A stretch of 64,000 bases of DNA from Fistularia commersonii (lineage: Eukaryota; Chordata; Actinopteri; Syngnathiformes; Fistulariidae), in NCBI GenBank assembly GCA_037954325.1, contig JBBMNZ010000007.1, forward strand, positions 13,369,001 through 13,433,000, in the 5' to 3' direction. A program made the translations under genes and the position numbers. Below are positions 13,340 through 24,872 of this stretch, piece after piece (within the stretch, counting starts at the first letter, position 1; the number at the start of each line of letters is the position of its first letter). The notes under the pieces are model-generated. The model ran no database searches, had not been told where the DNA came from, and saw only the letters and a program-made list of their open reading frames with translations.

Positions 13340-15610
13340 AGATTTATGGATGTAGTGAGAGAGGATGTGAAGGTAGTTGGTGGTAGAGAGGAGGGTGCTG
13401 GTTAGATGGAGATGGTTGATTTGCTGTGGAGACCCTTGAAGGGAAAAGCCAAAAGGAGGAGAACATTAGGTCTTCTCTGCTGTTTGATGAGGTTAGTATG
13501 ATAATATTCCTCCAGCTCTGTATTTGGCTTTCCGGAATCACTTGGGCCTTCTCTACCAAATACCACGACTTTCAAGTTCCTACTTGCTGTTGATTCCTAT
13601 GCCTTGATCCTCATCATGCCAGGAAACTTTTTAGATCCTGACCGTGAGTGTGTTTTGTTAAACTGCTCTTCAAATTCACATGATTGTTTTCAAAGTTACA
13701 AGGTAGAATAATTAAATTCATCCTTGAAGATTGGAAAATTTAAGCAGTAAACTTCCTGAACATTTGATAAGATTGTTTTCTTTATTTCCCACAATGAAAT
13801 TGTAGCTCATTTCCTTATGATACAGGGAACATGTCATTGTACTTCCCACGCGAAAAAGTAAATATCATCAAACTGGTATCAAATGTCTGAGAACTTATAG
13901 TTCTGACAACTATAATATCCATATTCTTAACTAGAATTACCTATGCAGATGCCTACATTTTTTTTTTTATCTCTTTATTCATCATGTTCAACAATCCAAC
14001 TCTTCTTATTAATCTTCTTTATTTTAAAAAAGTCCAATTGGAAGATACTATATGCTATTACAAGGATAGAGAAATAACATCCTATTCATTCTGTTTTTAA
14101 TGAGGAAATGCTAAAATACACAGACTTGGCCACAGGCTAACCCAACTTGGGATAATGTTCAAATGTTGCCATGTAACAGCCATGCTTCAATTATGCCACC
14201 TGCAATGTTGTGATAAGTTAGTCCTTCTCTGTACTGATTCTCCATGTTTATCACAAATGAGGTCCGGTCTCAACTAATAGTGATCATTATCAGCTATTTT
14301 TGTGACAAGGGATATAAACACACACAGCGGAGTGCACCAAAATGTAACACTGCCAACTGTCAGTCACCATAATTAGATTTTTGCACTGATGATGCAGGAT
14401 GAGCGCATCAGCTCAGTGAATTACTTCACCTTCTCTCTGCATTGTGTCATGTAATGCTGTAGTAAGTATAGCATTATATTAATTTTATACCTAAAAAAAT
14501 GTACAATTGGTTCAAAGAGCTTCACATAAAATCTTATGCTAAATGAAATCATCTTAAAAAAACAATAAAATTATGTCATACTTTCTTCTTGCTTTCTGTG
14601 TCATTTTATTTTGCCCCCGTCAGAAATCTGATAAATAAGCCAATGTATAATAGGAAAAGAGAAAGGGGGGGTGTAAAGTCAAGATAGAAAAGTAATTTCA
14701 GTAATCAAAAATCAAAAAGACAGGTGTTTCATTGTCTGTGTCATTTGCAGTAATCATTTCTGTATTGATTTATCCATAATGCTAATAGGACATCGTATTT
14801 TTGGGTAAACATTTTAGTAAGTCTCCTATGGCTAAACTTCCTTATTTAACAAAACTTCCAGAGGTATAAAAAGTCAAAAGTCACAGTGAATAAAACAAGA
14901 CAGAAAAAAGATATATGAAGTTATTCTGTATACTAATATGCTGTATTATGCTCTGTTGTACTTGTGCTTTTTTAATTTTTTTATCTTACACAGATTTTCA
15001 GTGTGTGCTATTTTATGTTAACATGATGTTTTGTTCTGTCATGCTATGTAACTACACATTGCATTATACGCAAATTATGCTACTTCATGCTATGCTTTAC
15101 TATATTATGATTTAGTATGAAATGTCAAGTTTTGGTTCAACGACTGTATCCTGTGTACCAGTAATTGTTCTCAAAGTGATCAGGATTATATGCAATTATA
15201 CAAGACATGCTAGATCCTGAGTGCTAATACTTTTACACAGCATCATAAACTCTATATATGCTTCCTCATCCTTGGATATGACACGTCTTTACAGACATAC
15301 AATGAGTCTTCGCTCAGCTGCAGGATCAGCTCAGACAATATTTAATGCCAGCCATGCAGCCTCATAAAACGGCTATTCCCTGTACTGTAGGTACTAATCT
15401 TATTAAAGTTCATTCAGCACTGCGATTTCACATGGCAATACCCGCCAGCTCAGGTGGCATCTCCTGAGATTGGGCTGAAAGAATGAACAGGGGCTGCTCA
15501 GCACTGTTTACCTTCCTCATTTTACTGTCAAAACCCCAGTCATTTACAGACACAGTGTTCAAAGATTGTATGATATAACGTGAAGCTCAGGGGTGGAGGA
15601 CTCCCATCAG

Positions 15611-15612
<2 letters not shown>

Positions 15613-15665
<53 letters not shown>
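15613..15665. repeat. AT dinucleotide microsatellite
   Basis: About 26 uninterrupted AT units. Tracts like this can extrude as cruciforms and are usually length-variable. The open frame that reads through it (all Tyr-Ile) is an artefact. Confidence 0.97.
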
Positions 15666-15668
<3 letters not shown>

Positions 15669-16548
15669 CAAGGCAGCTGTTATTTAATGCTAGGGCATTA
15701 GTAGTGGTGATATGTACTGCAAAGATTGTTGAAAAGGCAGCTGTGCCACATGTCCCAATAATCTACAAAATATAATTTGCCTGCAATGTGTGTCTCAGAG
15801 AACGACTGTGCCCTGCTTTTCCAGGCCTGTTCCTGCTTTGACAGTCGTGGCTGCAGGGCAGAACCATTGATCCGAGGTCTGACTGTTTGAAATGGAAAAG
15901 ATCAATCAAAAGCAAAAGGGTTATCAGATTGTATGAAATCTAATAATATGACTCTCACAAGGAGAGCTCCCTGCACCAATGTAACCATCGATTCCTTGCT
16001 CAACTTGCAGCTTCGATTCGACATCTCTTTTCAATGGGCTGTCTATATGGAATAGTCAGGGCCTAAATAGATCAGTATCTTTTATGTGCAGGCCAATAAT
16101 ACAAATATGTCCAATATCATGAACAGGACCATCTGGTGTGTAGATTTTCATATGGTATTGTATCGTGTCAAATAACACTGCAAACAGACCACTCAACGGG
16201 GTAAAGCAAACAAACATCGGGAAGTGAGAATTCTTTTAATTTTGTTGTGGCGTCCCCTTCAGTAACATCAAAGATTTCTACTGTTGTTCGAAGACTGAGG
16301 AGAAGCCTTGACAGTTACAATGAAAGACTCAGGTTGTGGTGAGAATTCTTTTTGGGCTAGATATTCGTCTTTTAGGTTTAGGTTTAGCATAGGCATTCAT
16401 TTGTTACCAAGCAAACTCTTTGAAGGCAATGGTCCTTGAAAAAAGTTAACATGACAAAATACTGTGCATCTACTGAAGCAATACAAAACCGATGAGAAAG
16501 AAAAGTGTCTCAATACGCATTCTTAGCATTCTTAAACCATATCGTCTA

Positions 16549-16552
<4 letters not shown>

Positions 16553-16579
<27 letters not shown>
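16553..16579. repeat. Poly-T run of 27
   Basis: Uninterrupted T residues. It might be the tail of a minus-strand retroposed copy, but no retroelement is recognised on its right side. Confidence 0.9.
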
Positions 16580-18591
16580 GCGATTGCCCCACATGCGTTT
16601 GCATGCCTTTTGTAATTCGCCATAATAGCTTAAGAATTCAGAGTTCTTTAGATAGCTTTATGTAAATCCCCATTTCCTGTGACCTTCTTTTCCTTTCATG
16701 GAACAGGGATGAGTCACCAAAAAGGGCAGCTCAAATTCTATTACCAAGTCGGCTTTGGGCATCAGCTAAAAGTGAAAGCATGACAACACACAGCCTAAAT
16801 TACTCCAAAAATAATTAGGTTGACCTGGATTATAAGAAATGTGAAAATTAAGCACCTTTGTAAAAGAAAATATTATATTACAGAGACGTTCTTATTAAAG
16901 AGATGTGCCCAGTAGCATTTTTTTTTTTTATCACTTTAGTGAAATATGCTCTTGCTGACAATTGGCAGAAATTTAATGTTGCATTTGACTCCACTAACAA
17001 GAATAACTCCCCATCACCTCTCATTCTACGGTCTTCGTTTCAAGTTAATTTTACTCTTCTCACCTCACTAACTTGCGTTAGTTTCCCTCACAATGCAAGA
17101 GATGGGTGAGAATATCTGTCTTGACGTCGTGTCGTCTACTTCACTTTGGGTGGCACGGCTTGGAAAATAAAGTGGGTCTCGTTGAAACATTTCTTGTTTG
17201 ATCCACTGCAAAAACTGACTGCCTTGGAAAACTACCATACGACTGCTTAGGGACACAAATTTGCTGGAAGTCCCTAAACTCATGCCTTATTGATCATCTG
17301 ACATGGCACCCCTACCTATGTATTAAGGGTATAAATCACAGGATTTATCATGTTGTGATATAGATCGTCACACGCTGTGAAATTGTTGTTTTTTTCTAAC
17401 CAGAACCAATAAATTAGCTATGTCGAGCTGACAAAATAAGGAGTTGTTCAATTTTGCTTTAATTAAATTGTTTGCAAAAGGCTATTCTTAGTCTTTTAAG
17501 CACAAGAAAACTGACAGAGCGTGATCAATCAAATATGATGACCAATATTTCATGATAATTATGATTTTTTTTTTTTTTTTAATTATCATCTTTACAATAT
17601 CCCTACTGATTTCCAGGAAGTTTCTCACTCAATATATTTCCCTGTGTTTTTTCTGATTTGCAACCAATTCACCTATGGCATTTAACTTTTCCCATGAACA
17701 TGAGAGTTTAAATATTTTTTTAAATATATTACCCAATAGGGAAAAATGTAAATGTAATGTAAAATGCTCTCTGTGCTCTTTCTGATTGTATCACCAAAAT
17801 CACAAACAAAGTTTTAATCTGAAAGTAATCAAGTATTCTTTGATAAATTTACCCAAATATCTTTCAAACACCAGGGTGCAGTGAAAATGTTGTCTGCCAT
17901 GTTTGCTTTGTATCACCTTTTGATTCAAGTCTGGGGATTAAAAGCCACTATGTTACAGGGGACAGGAATATCACATACTGTATTGTTAAAAGTATATTGC
18001 CAAATCGATAATATTGTAAAGCCTAGTCAGATTAGTGAAGCTGGATCAAATTTCTTGTGTTTGTTCTGCCAGACCAAATTGCCAAGAATGAATGATGCAG
18101 TCTCCCTGAGTTTATTTCAAATTTCCAGTGGGTGCTGAAAGCGGCTGCAGACTAAATACAGTTGTTGACGCAATTGGCCAGACCTCCAAGAATTGACAGT
18201 GAAGGAACAAGGAGACACCACAAAAAACATGTGACAGTCAAACAAAAGTGAGCGAGGAGGATGCTTGACTTGTGACAATTAGCCTGAACAGGGAGAAGGC
18301 AAGACAGATCTGCAGATCATTATGATAAGTCACCAACAGATCCATCTACTTTAGCAGATTAAATCTGGGAGTTTGTTTGCAAGAACTCATTATTGAACTT
18401 GCCATGTTATTTCATTGTTTTAGTGCTGTATTGGCAACTGCATATGTTTGCCATTTCTGCGAAAACATTGCTCTCAGACTGCTCTCGTGTCGCAGTAAAA
18501 ATGGCAGCTTATGTTTCGTGCTCCCCGACGGTTTTCAAAATAACCCTGATAACTACTCAGATAATTTCAAAAAGGGCATATTTGTAAATTA

Positions 18592-19430
18592 TGGCAAACA
18601 GGGTCAACACAGGGACCAGGAAAAGAATGAGAATAAGAATAACAATAACAATAAGAATAACAATAAGAATAAGAATAGGACGGGATATGACAGGAAAGAC
18701 CAATACATGGGTTCCACAAAGTGATGCTAGCCGAAGTAATTCTTCCACTTGTGAGATAAATGAGGACTGTGAAGATGAAATAAGCATACGAAGTATATTG
18801 AGCAAACTGTAAGGCTTCAGACAAGACAACAAGCACCAACTGATAGAGATTAAAAAGAACTACACAAGCTGGACAACAGACTGGACGAGGGTGAGACCTG
18901 AATTGATAAGGCAGACACAGTGATCCAGGCTATGACAATGCAAGTGAAATGACTCGCGAAACAGGTGGCTTAACCAATCAACCAGGAAGGATGGGCTCAC
19001 AGTGATAATCCACATATACCCAAGGACGGAGCATAGCAACATCTCCTCCTTACTGGAGAACCTACTGCCAGAGTCATTGGATTTTCCTCTGGAATCGAGC
19101 CTAAAACAGAGATTGCACAGGGTTGTAGATGCCTAAATGTATGACCTCGCAGGCGAAGCCCCGGCCCATCATTGCCAAGTTTGTGAGCTATACAGTGAAG
19201 GAAGAGTTGATATGTTAAGCCTGGCAGAAAAGAAAGGTTCACTATACCAACACCCGCTTCTATGTAGGCCACGACGATCTACGATCCCTGGGAGATGTAT
19301 GTAATATGCTTATGCGAAGAAAATACTGAAGGAAAGGAAAAGTTCCCGACTCCCTATCCAGTGAGATGATGGGACTTCTACAACGGGGGCGCTTGTCTGT
19401 ACCAGAGTGCACCAGATGCAATAGAGGACA
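18592..19430 (+). pseudogene. L1-like ORF1 relic (RNA-binding protein)
   Basis: ORF1 proteins bind LINE RNA as coiled-coil trimers. Here an N-terminal basic, simple-sequence part (RIRITITIRITIRIRIG, encoded by the AAT/AAC repeat) is followed by an acidic stretch. A coiled-coil-like 'GFRQDNKHQLIEIK' follows just past the first stop at 18810, and then the RRM-like part. Matching words further on include RPIIAKFVSYTVKEELI, AWQKRKVHYTNTRFYVGHDD and a PDSLSSEMM-like end, in more than one frame. Several stops and shifts break it. Confidence 0.75.
18628..18677. repeat. AAT/AAC/AAG trinucleotide-type repeat in L1 ORF1
   Basis: Imperfect AATAAG/AATAAC units lie inside the N-terminal part of the ORF1 relic. 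The frames that read it as Asn/Lys, Ile/Arg or (minus strand) Ile/Leu-rich protein are all driven by this repeat. Confidence 0.85.
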
Positions 19431-19478
19431 TGTCTTCTCTTGTTTTTTTCTAACCATCATACCTGCCCCTATCTTATG

Positions 19479-19500
19479 TATTATTATTATTATTATTATT
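19479..19500. repeat. ATT trinucleotide repeat
   Basis: About seven ATT units inside the decayed link between L1 ORF1 and ORF2. Confidence 0.85.
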
Positions 19501-20239
19501 ACCAGCCCAGATAAATGAGGCATCCATGTGGCAAGTGACTGAGCACCCTTAGACTGGAGCTCTGAACACAGCTGATAGACCATCTCAGGAAAAAAGAAGT
19601 GACCCAGATATTGTATTAAGAGAGGAATTCAACAGAACCCCCTCTCAAAGTCTGAGATGAGCGACCACCTTACTGAGAAAGGGATGCGGATAACTCTTCC
19701 CCGGTTTATATCTTATTTTATTATGTTTACACACTAGGACGACCAATCTTGATTTAATCTGAGATTTTAGGACTCTGAATTTGTTTGGTCGCTCTTATTT
19801 ACCATTAAATCTGAGGCCTTATACTGTTCACTCTTATTTATCCTTAAGTTGAAAGACTCCTGCATCAGATTAGACTAAAGCTATGGTCTGAAAAAATAGT
19901 CTGAACACAGAAACGCTCTAGCCATGATTGTAAGAGCTATGCAGCAATCTCAAAGGCCCTTGCTCTATACAAAGAATTGGATATCCCATTTATAGGGCTT
20001 CTGACACCTCATGCCTCTCAGAGGCTTGTGCAGAACGAGCTTTAATATCAGAAGCAAGATACTGTAGAAAATTGAAAGACATTTGGTTAAGAATTGCTCA
20101 CACAAGCTTGTTTCAAAAACTAGTCACTTTGTAAGGAGAACTCAGGAGAACTTGGGCACACACAACACAAGACTATGGTTAGACTATGGTTAATTGCTGC
20201 ATTAAGATTGGTCCATTGAAGAAAAATTGAGTTTTGAAC

Positions 20240-21095
20240 ACAATTAAAAAACAGGATTTTGAAGAAAATGACAAAGGAGAATGCACACATTGTGCTCTTA
20301 CAGGAAATACACCTTAACTCTGTATAAAATGAGCATCTGAAAATAATGTGTTTTCTAAAGTATATAACTCTTCTTATAAATTGGGCCATAAAAGAGGTGT
20401 TGCCATTTTACTTTCTCATCAAGTTCAATTCGATTGAGCCTCAGAGATATCGGACAAGGAAGGAAGATATATATTAGTCTCAGGCAAAATAGAAGGGTCC
20501 AAATAACCTTACTAAACGTCTATGGGCCCCCCCTGGCAGTAACATATTCTGGGGAAGATAGTATCATTTGTATCAATCCAAAACAAGTTGCCTCCAAAGA
20601 ATCAAACAAAACTGCCATACACAAGGAGCTTAAGATCTTTATGTCTGAACTGGGGATAATTGATCTCTGGAGAGACTTCTACACATCAGGACATAATATA
20701 CACACTATTCCCATCTACATACCAGCTACTCCAGAATTGATAATTTTTTTTACTTTTAAAAGAGATCATCACAGACAACATGAATGAGAGATAGGTATTA
20801 TCGACTTGCCATATCAAGGTCATGTTTTATCATCACTGCAAATAAAAAATAACCCTGGAAGTACACTATGGAAGTTAAACTCAAGTGTTCTTAACAATTC
20901 AAAACTAAAATCAAAAAAGGAACAAACACTTTTTATGTAATAAAAGGGTAGGTGGTACAGAAATTGTAAAGGATGCAGTGGAAGCTGCTGTCAGGGTTAA
21001 AATCATATCTTTCTGTGCATATCTTATAGCGCGAAAGAAACAGAAACAATTAAAACTATTAGAATGGAATGAAGAACTTGGGAAAAAGGCAAATC
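20240..21095 (+). pseudogene. L1-like ORF2 endonuclease relic
   Basis: ORF2 of L1 carries an AP-type endonuclease followed by reverse transcriptase. Matching words in order are LKKMTKENAHIVLLQEIHL (about 20250-20310, with the LQE catalytic glutamate kept), LGHKRGVAILLSHQ-like at about 20380, ITLLNVYGPP (20494-20530), KQVASKESNKTAIHKELKIF (20582-20642), MSELGIIDLWRDFY (20641-20682), a SRIDNFF-like segment near 20730, FKRDHH (about 20755) and PGSTLWKLNSSVLNNSKLKS (about 20853-20912). Several frameshifts and stops interrupt it. It continues to 21560 after the nested SINE (QKYYEFGTNISKLLARKL at about 21490-21545). Confidence 0.85.
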
Positions 21096-21114
21096 GATCC
21101 AACACCTACTTCTT

Positions 21115-21412
21115 ACCCTAATAAGGGTACCTGGGGAGATGCTGGAGCCTATCCCAGCCACCATCAGGCAAGATACACCCTGGACTGGTCACCAGTCAGT
21201 TGCAGGGCTACATATCCAGACAGTCATTCACTCTCCCATCCACAAATCTGCATAATTGACCAGCAGCATGTATTTAGACTTTGAGAGAAAACCCAGGAGG
21301 ACACCCATGGAGAACATGGAAACTCCACAGAGAGGTCCCCTGTCAGAATTGAAGCAGGGTCCTTCTTTCTGTGAGGCCGAAGCACCAACCACTGCACCAG
21401 CCTACCGGTTGA
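21115..21412 (-). mobile_element. tRNA-headed SINE nested in the L1 relic
   Basis: The copy runs from the tail side ('gatgctggagcctatcccagc', 'ccctggactggtcaccagtc') to the head side ('gagaaaacccaggaggac', 'gagaacatggaaactccacagag', 'accactgcaccagcc'). This is the minus orientation of the family whose plus copy starts at 28.9 kb with A and B box-like motifs. It splits the L1 ORF2 frame, so it entered after the L1. Target-site duplications were not clear. Confidence 0.85.
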
Positions 21413-21544
21413 ACCAAAACCTTACCTCAAAATAAAAAGAAATGCTCTTCACTCACACGGTATACGAAAAAGACGATCTATACAAACCAAAAGTATTATG
21501 AATTTGGTACAAATATTTCAAAGCTTCTGGCAAGGAAACTGCCA

Positions 21545-22290
21545 AAAAAAAGGGCAGACTTGCTGGTAGATCCAGGACTTGAACTTCCCTTACAGCCCTG
21601 CTTTGTCCACACTGCTAAGCCAATTCTCTTGCTCCTTAATAGCTGACCGGATAGTACTGCCATCTCTGGTCAGAGTGTCCCCGAACTTTTGAGTGGCTTT
21701 TCTTGATCAATGGTATTGGTGGTGCCATCTGGGGCAAAGTGGAACTTGGCAGAGACTCTGCCTTTCTTCATGGCAAGTTACCTGCTTTTAGTTGGCTTGA
21801 AGTTTATCCTTGCCAACTTGATAAGCCTCTCCAGTCCTTGAGGTATCCATCTGCTGCCTGGTATGGAGGATGTTGTGAGCTTCCATGTAGGCTTTGATGG
21901 TTCATGGGCCTCTGCACTTCACTTCTGTAGCTTTGACTACCATGTTCAAGGGCAAACAGAGTGACATTGTGAATCCGGTGATGAAACCCTTGTCCAGTCT
22001 GTGCCAACCTGATGTTACTCGCCCTGATGTTAATCGCCCTGAAGTGACTCTCAATCTGAAGTTGTCATAGTAGTTTAAGATAAAGTCCTTGATCTTACGG
22101 GAACATGGTGACTAGTTAAGTATTGACTCTACCAGCTTGTGTGGTTATGACGCATACGTGTTAACCAGCACAAACTAACCACAACAGAACCAGATCTCCT
22201 TTTCCCTCACAAGTTTCTTCGATCAGCTGGTTAACTGCCCTGTGAGTTCCAGGGCATACTGGTATCCCAGGATGAGCCGAATCAACCCAC
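21545..22290 (-). pseudogene. LINE reverse-transcriptase fragment, reverse orientation
   Basis: On the minus strand the translation, in several frames, gives LIEETCEGKGDLVLLWL (about 22225-22175), IKDFILNYYDNFRLRVTSG (about 22100-22040), FTMSLFALEHGSQSY-like sequence, KINFKPTKSR-like sequence (about 21810), a KKGRVSAKFHF-like stretch, then EQENWLSSVDKAGL and GKFKSWIYQQ at the end (about 21555). I know this order from a non-LTR retroelement common in fish genomes; I do not know its clade name. Stops and frameshifts make it a relic. It abuts the L1 relic at 21545-21560. Confidence 0.7.
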
Positions 22291-22459
22291 TCTCTCCACT
22301 TATATTCTCCTTATATATTCATCTCTCTCCTAATTTTGTCTCTGAATTGACATAGTTTAAAATGTGGATAAAGTATCAGATGGTCTCCCTGCCAATGATT
22401 GTACATGTCTTAGTTGGCTCATAGATGCATTTTTTTTTCTCATTCCTCGTTGCTTTTTG

Positions 22460-22479
22460 TTTTTTTTTGGGGGGGGGGG
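22460..22479. repeat. T9-G11 run
   Basis: Nine T residues followed by eleven G residues. Confidence 0.9.
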
Positions 22480-22545
22480 TTGTTTTGTCTGTTTTCTTAA
22501 TTATTGCTATTCTTGTCATCTTTATTCTTGTCCGTTGTATTAAAT

Positions 22546-23599
22546 AAAATGAAATTCTACACTTTGTACACTACACCTAACTCACAGCAACTTGAACCCC
22601 TGCAAAGTTAGGTCATGCCTTTGTTCATTTATCTGCTGTGCAATGTGATCTACAATGATGTTTGACTGTAAATTAAAAATGTAGAAAAAAAGAAAATACT
22701 GCTGTTAATAAACTGAAAATCTATCAAATGCTCCTGTGATTCAGCATGCAGTTGAGGAAGGTAGTGAATGCTGCTATGTAAGTGTCCCATGAATGTTTGA
22801 ATGTACAAGTCCACCGAGCATATACTGTAAATTCAGGCCATTTTATCCTTCACCATTTCATGGATAAAATCTGGAACAGCAGTTCTTCAGTGCCTCCCAA
22901 ATGGGTTTCCTCACCCCCTGTAGCTACTCTTTGTATGTGCAACACCATCATGTTATCAGCTTGGCGCTGTCCAGTTAAAACATACCATGACTATCAGCAT
23001 TAGAGGGGAGGAGGTGAGCTTAACAGTGGCCTGTCTACTGGTCTTGTCTGTTAAGTGAACTTGGCTTATCAATATCTTATGCTGTGTCACCCCTGTGATA
23101 ACTGTCCGGGAGACAGCGCTACAAGAAGACTTAGGAATTTGTGTGAAGCTTCGTGTCATACCTCAATCTCTGAATTTGATTTAGTTGACCTTGTTTTGTT
23201 TGCAGAATACTGATTAAACTTCCTGATAAACCAAGTGGAGCACTTTTTGGTTGGCTCTGCTGAGGGAATACAAAGCAACATGTGCCACCTGGAATGGGTA
23301 AATGACCGTAGCACTCACACTTAACTAATTAACCAACAACTGATCAAACAGTGTTGCTATTTGCTAATTTTCACAATACTAATTGTGCATCCACACAAAT
23401 ATGTTTGGGACTACTTTAATGGCTATATTCAAAGAAATAATTTACTCTCTGTGGTGGTTTATTGTTTCTCCTGTCTGATTTTGTAGGAAATTTAACAATC
23501 CCTGATTTATAACTCAAATAATGCTGGGGGAAGACTTGAGAGCTTATTCTTGTAAATTTTCTGTTCTATTGTTGAGTTATGACTCGAAATGTTCTGGTT
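22546..23599. other. Non-coding sequence
   Basis: No recognised gene or element. It lies between the L1 complex and the likely 5' LTR of the first Gypsy copy. Confidence 0.5.
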
Positions 23600-23879
23600 T
23601 TTCAGACCGTATCAGTGAGGGTCTTACTCCTCAGGGACTCTGAACAGCCACACTGAGTCTGTGATATACAACCCTGCGATACTGTTGGCAGAAGTTCTGA
23701 GTTCTGTTTTTCGACTGGCTGTGAAGGTGTTTTGAGGTTGCAAGTGAGCGGGGGCTTGGTGGGGAGTGTGCGTGCAGAGACGGAATATGTGAAGCTGCTG
23801 TTGATTTAATTGCGAAATGAAGATAAAGTTTGTTGACCACCAAATCGTCATCATTGAGCATGTCCATGTGGACATTACA

Positions 23880-23897
23880 TTGGTGTAACACTGGAGT
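23880..23897 (+). promoter_or_regulatory. Putative primer-binding site of the Gypsy copy
   Basis: TTGGTG follows an LTR-like ACA end. TGG is what is needed to pair with the CCA end of a tRNA primer. The second Gypsy copy has the same ACA/TTGGTG junction (57838-57846), which supports the assignment. The tRNA is not identified. Confidence 0.45.
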
Positions 23898-23961
23898 TTA
23901 ACCGAGCAAACTTCGCTAGTGCAGTGAGCCAGCACCAGTTAATTCTTTTTCAGCTGGAGGT

Positions 23962-24600
23962 ATGGTGGCACAGCGAGAAAAGACCAACACTCGTCTGTCA
24001 GTCAAGGGGGAGGAGATGGACGCCAATTGTGCGGGTATGTTGTGGCATGAGGCAGAATCTGACCATGCTGCAGTGCATTATGCTTGCCTGAAACAAGCGG
24101 TAAAGATGCTAGCTGCTGATGCTGGTTTTATGCAACGACCAGCGGCACTGGGAAAATGGCCGCCACGGGCGATGCGGGGTCAGATGAATGCAAAGATGGT
24201 AGCGACCACTGAAGTCACCTCCATGTCAAGACACTAAAATACTTTGGTAGGATGAACTTGGAGGCCTTCCACACCCAGTTTGAACTGCTGGCACAACCTG
24301 CAGGCTGTTTGGAGGACAGTAAAGCACTCCAGCGTGCCCTGTGTTTCACTGAGGAAGTGTCAACATGCTTGTTATTGCTGAGCCCTTCCGAAAGGGATAA
24401 CTATGGGGCCATAGTTGGCACTCTACACTGGCAGTTTGGACAGTGCCACCAACCCAATGTTCTACACTTGGAGCTATCGAATAGGAAGGGAGAGGACGGG
24501 GAACCGCTCTATGTGTTAGCCTATGACATTGAAACCCTGGAGAGTGTGTGGTGTGTGGGCAGTCGGCCATATCAGCATGCGGTGCTCCAAACAGTCAGGC
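23962..24600 (+). pseudogene. Gypsy gag relic
   Basis: Two open pieces in different frames are joined by a frameshift near 24237-24252. The second begins YFGRMNLEAFHTQFELLAQ and continues through CLLLLSPSERDNYGAIVGTL and ELSNRKGEDGEPLYVLAYDI, which are words of the retrotransposon gag capsid region. After ETLESV (about 24545) the frame is lost. A nucleocapsid zinc knuckle was not seen. The ATG at 23962 is the first that fits; it stands about 80 bases after the putative primer-binding site. Confidence 0.8.
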
Positions 24601-24678
24601 ATTCAGGGAAATGCCCAGGGTCTGTGAAACAGGTACAATGCAGACCTGGGTCCCTGGGTCCCACCACGTCTCGTCACT

Positions 24679-24835
24679 GCAGGACGGGGCCCAGCTGTAC
24701 AGATGAGGGACTGGGGCTCCACTCCTCCCACAATCAGATGATGCTGCCTCACCTCCACAGGACAGGCCCCAGCTGTACAGACAGGGGAGCGGGGCCTCAC
24801 TCTCCCCAGAAGTAGATGATGCAGCAGAGTCTGCA
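24679..24835 (+). repeat. Tandem duplication of about 79 bp in the gag-protease link
   Basis: Two units begin 'caggac[ga]ggg.cccagctgtac' at 24679 and 24758 and match over most of their length, each ending in a 'cagatgatgc..c' word. They lie between gag and protease of the Gypsy copy. Confidence 0.75.
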
Positions 24836-24872
24836 AGGGTTGTGGGCTGGACCCCCGTAGGGGATTTTTGCC

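Larger units (their letters stand above)
11235..13470 (+). mobile_element. RTE-like non-LTR retrotransposon copy, decayed
   Basis: The 5' leader is recognisable at 11240-11460 ('ctgactaaatg...ttttgccaaaacc...cataccggatc...gaggcccaggtta'). The endonuclease domain start follows at about 11481 (LRVGTLN-like), with further domain traces at about 11790-11850 (MDMAVVNTFFQKR-like) and 11935-11960 (DCKVVVD). A reverse-transcriptase trace lies at about 12120-12270. The C-terminus is at 13064-13340 (MLYALETV, then RWF-HAQRR and GRRFRGRPK). The frame shifts repeatedly and contains stops. The copy is short of a full-length element because of internal deletions, and it is also split by an insertion near 12.55-13.05 kb. 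Two more fragments of the same family lie at 52.4-53.4 kb. The family name rests on recall of the C-terminal signature; the LINE class is firmer than the clade. Confidence 0.85.
13471..18591. other. Non-coding sequence with AT and T-run repeats
   Basis: No recognisable coding sequence. It includes the AT microsatellite at 15.6 kb and a 27-T run at 16.55 kb, both listed separately. The stretch around 15.3-15.5 kb is less AT-rich than its surroundings but matches nothing I know. Confidence 0.6.
18592..22545 (+). mobile_element. L1-like LINE, decayed and nested
   Basis: The segment reads as an old L1-type element in the order ORF1 (18592 to about 19430), a poorly preserved link, and ORF2 endonuclease (about 20240-21095), continuing at 21425-21560. 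A SINE in minus orientation (21115-21412) interrupts ORF2. An oppositely oriented LINE fragment starts at about 21545, where the L1 reading stops. Reverse transcriptase proper was not recognised. The 22.3-22.55 kb stretch, with T- and G-runs and 'attaaataaaatgaaa', may be an L1 3' UTR or the end of something else; this is a guess. Confidence 0.8.

Noticed and set aside
18557..18839. Minus-strand Ile/Leu/Val- and Tyr/Ser-rich frames that look like membrane proteins
   Set aside because: They are the complement of the AAT/AAC repeat in the L1 ORF1 relic.
20911..21105. Minus-strand 64-codon frame
   Set aside because: It is the complement of the L1 ORF2 stretch with matching words on the plus strand.
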